DNA of 64,000 nt from Pelagibacteraceae bacterium AG-422-I02. Its GTDB lineage: Bacteria > Pseudomonadota > Alphaproteobacteria > Pelagibacterales > Pelagibacteraceae. Of this stretch, positions 62,181 through 64,000 are shown piece by piece. The DNA is taken from positions 33,152 to 97,151 of the forward strand of contig QCMS01000003.1 of assembly GCA_003213555.1 (NCBI GenBank). Reading direction: 5' to 3'. The notes beneath the pieces were generated by a model. That model was given only the letters and a program-made list of their open reading frames with translations, was not told the DNA's origin and made no database searches. The stretch's first letter is position 1. Each line of letters starts with the position of its first letter. Position numbers and translations under genes: made by a program.

Positions 62181-63082
62181 ACTTAGAAAATAATCTTACA
62201 AGCATATTTGGAGAAAATTTTAGGAAAGAGGTAAATTTATCAAATTATAGTTGGTTTAATTTAGGTGGAAATGCCGAATATTTTTTTAAAGCTGACAGTA
62301 AAGATGAATTAATGGAATTTTTAAGACATGCAAAAAAAATGAATTTAAAAACTTTTATTTTAGGTGCTGGCTCAAATATATTGTTTAGAGACAAAGGTGT
62401 AAAAGGTGCTGTCATAAAATTGGGAAAGAATTTTTCATATACTAAGTTAATCAACAGCAATACCATCGAAGTAGGCGCTGCAACGCTTGATCGTAAGGTA
62501 TCTAATTTTGCAATAGATAACTCTTTGGGTAACTTAGAATTTTTATCATGCATACCAGGCTCTATAGGTGGGGCGATAATTATGAATAGTGGTTGCTATG
62601 ACAATGATATTTCCAAAATATTAGTATCTATTCGGGTCATTGATAAAAACAAATTATCTATTTCTGAGGTAAAAAGAGAAGACATTAAATTTATTTACAG
62701 AGGAACAAATTTACCAGATAATTTAATAATAATTTCAGCAAAATTAAAAGGATTAATAAGTAAAAAAGATATCATAAAAAAAAAACAACTAGAATTAATT
62801 GAGAGAAAAAAAGTATCACAACCGAGCCAAGTAAAAACATGTGGAAGTACTTTCAAAAATGTAAGCAATGATAAAAAAGCTTGGAAGCTTATCAAAGAAG
62901 CAGGTTGCGATTACTTTAAAGAAGGAGACGCAATTATTTCAAAAACACATTGTAATTTTTTTGTTAATAATGGTGATGCAAAATCTTCCGATATTGAAAA
63001 ATTAATTAAAAAAGTAAAAAAATCTGTTCACGATAAGACTGGGATAAATTTAGAACTAGAAATAAAAATTGTTGGTGAATAA
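62177..63082 (+). CDS. murB: UDP-N-acetylmuramate dehydrogenase
   Basis: SWFNLGGNAEYFF, LGAGSNILFRDKGVKGAVI, CIPGSIGGAIIMNSGCY, TCGSTFKN. Confidence 0.96.
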   Translation: MNLENNLTSIFGENFRKEVNLSNYSWFNLGGNAEYFFKADSKDELMEFLRHAKKMNLKTFILGAGSNILFRDKGVKGAVIKLGKNFSYTKLINSNTIEVGAATLDRKVSNFAIDNSLGNLEFLSCIPGSIGGAIIMNSGCYDNDISKILVSIRVIDKNKLSISEVKREDIKFIYRGTNLPDNLIIISAKLKGLISKKDIIKKKQLELIERKKVSQPSQVKTCGSTFKNVSNDKKAWKLIKEAGCDYFKEGDAIISKTHCNFFVNNGDAKSSDIEKLIKKVKKSVHDKTGINLELEIKIVGE

Positions 63083-64000
63083 AAAAAAATTTAAAAACGT
63101 TTTGGTGGTTTTAGGAGGAACATCCGGGGAAAGAGCTGTAAGTTTAGAAAGTGGCAAAGCATGTATAAAAGCTTTAAAAAAAAAGGGTTATAATGTCTTT
63201 CCTTTTGATCCCCAAAAAAAAAATTTTAATTTAATTGATAAAAATAAAGTTGATGTTGTTTTTAATGCACTTCATGGAAGAGATGGAGAGGATGGTATCG
63301 CTCAAAGTCATTTTGAGTATCTCAAAATTCCATATACTCATTCAGGCGTAATTAGCTCTTATAACTGTATGAACAAAATTTATTCAAAAGAATTATTTAT
63401 TAAAAATAAAATTAATACACCTAAGTATACAACAATAAATAAATTTAACTTTAAAAAAAATTTAATATTCAGAGACATTAAATACAAAAAGATAAGATTT
63501 CCAATTGTTTTAAAACCAGTTAACGAGGGTTCAAGTTTAGGAGTTCAAATTTTTAAAAATAAAAAAAATCTAAAAAAACAAATAAAAGCTCTATTAAAAA
63601 AATATCATAACTTACTTTTAGAAGAATATATCGGAGGGCAAGAAATCCAAGTGGCTGTATTAAATAGTAAACCATTAGGCGCAATTGAACTTATACCAAA
63701 AAGATTTTTTTATGATTACAAAGCTAAGTATACAAAAAAAGCAAAAACTAGACATATAATGCCTGCAAGATTAAACAAAATTAAGTATCAAGAGGTTTTA
63801 AAAATTGCAAAAAAAGTTCACCAAACCCTTAAATGTCGAGGTGTTACTAGATCTGATTTTAAGTTTTTCAATAATAGTTTTTACTTATTAGAAATCAACA
63901 CCCAACCTGGAATGACAAGTCTATCATTAGTTCCTGAAATTGCTGAACATAAAGGACTTAATTTTGAGACTCTTGTTGAAAAAATTTTATTGGATGCAAG
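63075..64000 (+). CDS. ddl: D-alanine-D-alanine ligase, 3' end cut by window edge (GTG start)
   Basis: Manual translation: MNKKKFKNVLVVLGGTSGERAVSLESGKACIKALKKKGY, FNALHGRDGEDGIAQ, PVNEGSSLGVQI, EINTQPGMTSLSLVPEIAEHKG; overlaps murB by 8 nt. Confidence 0.95.
   Translation, partial: MNKKKFKNVLVVLGGTSGERAVSLESGKACIKALKKKGYNVFPFDPQKKNFNLIDKNKVDVVFNALHGRDGEDGIAQSHFEYLKIPYTHSGVISSYNCMNKIYSKELFIKNKINTPKYTTINKFNFKKNLIFRDIKYKKIRFPIVLKPVNEGSSLGVQIFKNKKNLKKQIKALLKKYHNLLLEEYIGGQEIQVAVLNSKPLGAIELIPKRFFYDYKAKYTKKAKTRHIMPARLNKIKYQEVLKIAKKVHQTLKCRGVTRSDFKFFNNSFYLLEINTQPGMTSLSLVPEIAEHKGLNFETLVEKILLDA

Noticed and set aside
1-64000. CRISPR arrays, transposases, prophage genes, toxin-antitoxin or defence systems
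   Set aside because: None seen; no regularly spaced direct repeats, integrases or IS-like ORFs. ccrM is an orphan cell-cycle methyltransferase rather than part of a restriction system.

Overview
The window looks like a streamlined, AT-rich alphaproteobacterial chromosome segment of SAR11/Pelagibacter type. This is inferred from gene content, codon bias and gene order; no search was run. It is almost entirely coding, with many overlapping genes and no CRISPR array, phage, transposon or obvious pseudogene. Contents in order: smc (3' end cut by the window edge), a DsbA-like gene, DciA/DUF721, mutY, an FAD monooxygenase, ccrM, rnhB, a family-4-like UDG, a TPR protein, ispE, tRNA-Gln, a CCA-adding enzyme, greA, hemF, trmL, petABC, ychF, pth, rplY, prs, pgeF, midA, lgt, ubiK, an EnvZ/OmpR/MarR cluster, ilvE, a methyltransferase, pgsA, uvrC, folB, a pteridine-reductase-like SDR, uvrB, an aspartate aminotransferase, trxB, an ELM1-family gene, a 2OG-Fe(II) oxygenase, carB, carA, yqeY, dnaG, rpoD, an FkbM methyltransferase, tRNA(CAT), mlaC, mlaA, an AmpD-like amidase, rnpB, and a dcw cluster (mraZ-ftsZ-rsmH-ftsL-ftsI-murE/murF fusion-mraY-murD-ftsW-murG-murC-murB-ddl). 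Main points of interest: an SMC that appears to lack the hinge; ftsZ placed directly after mraZ behind a promoter with three exactly 10-bp-spaced TGGG MraZ-type boxes; a MurE-MurF fusion; a DnaG zinc ribbon missing 3 of 4 ligands; three GANTC sites in the short ccrM upstream region; a UDG without Fe-S ligands; and extreme compaction, with shared stop palindromes and a shared ATGCAT start palindrome.
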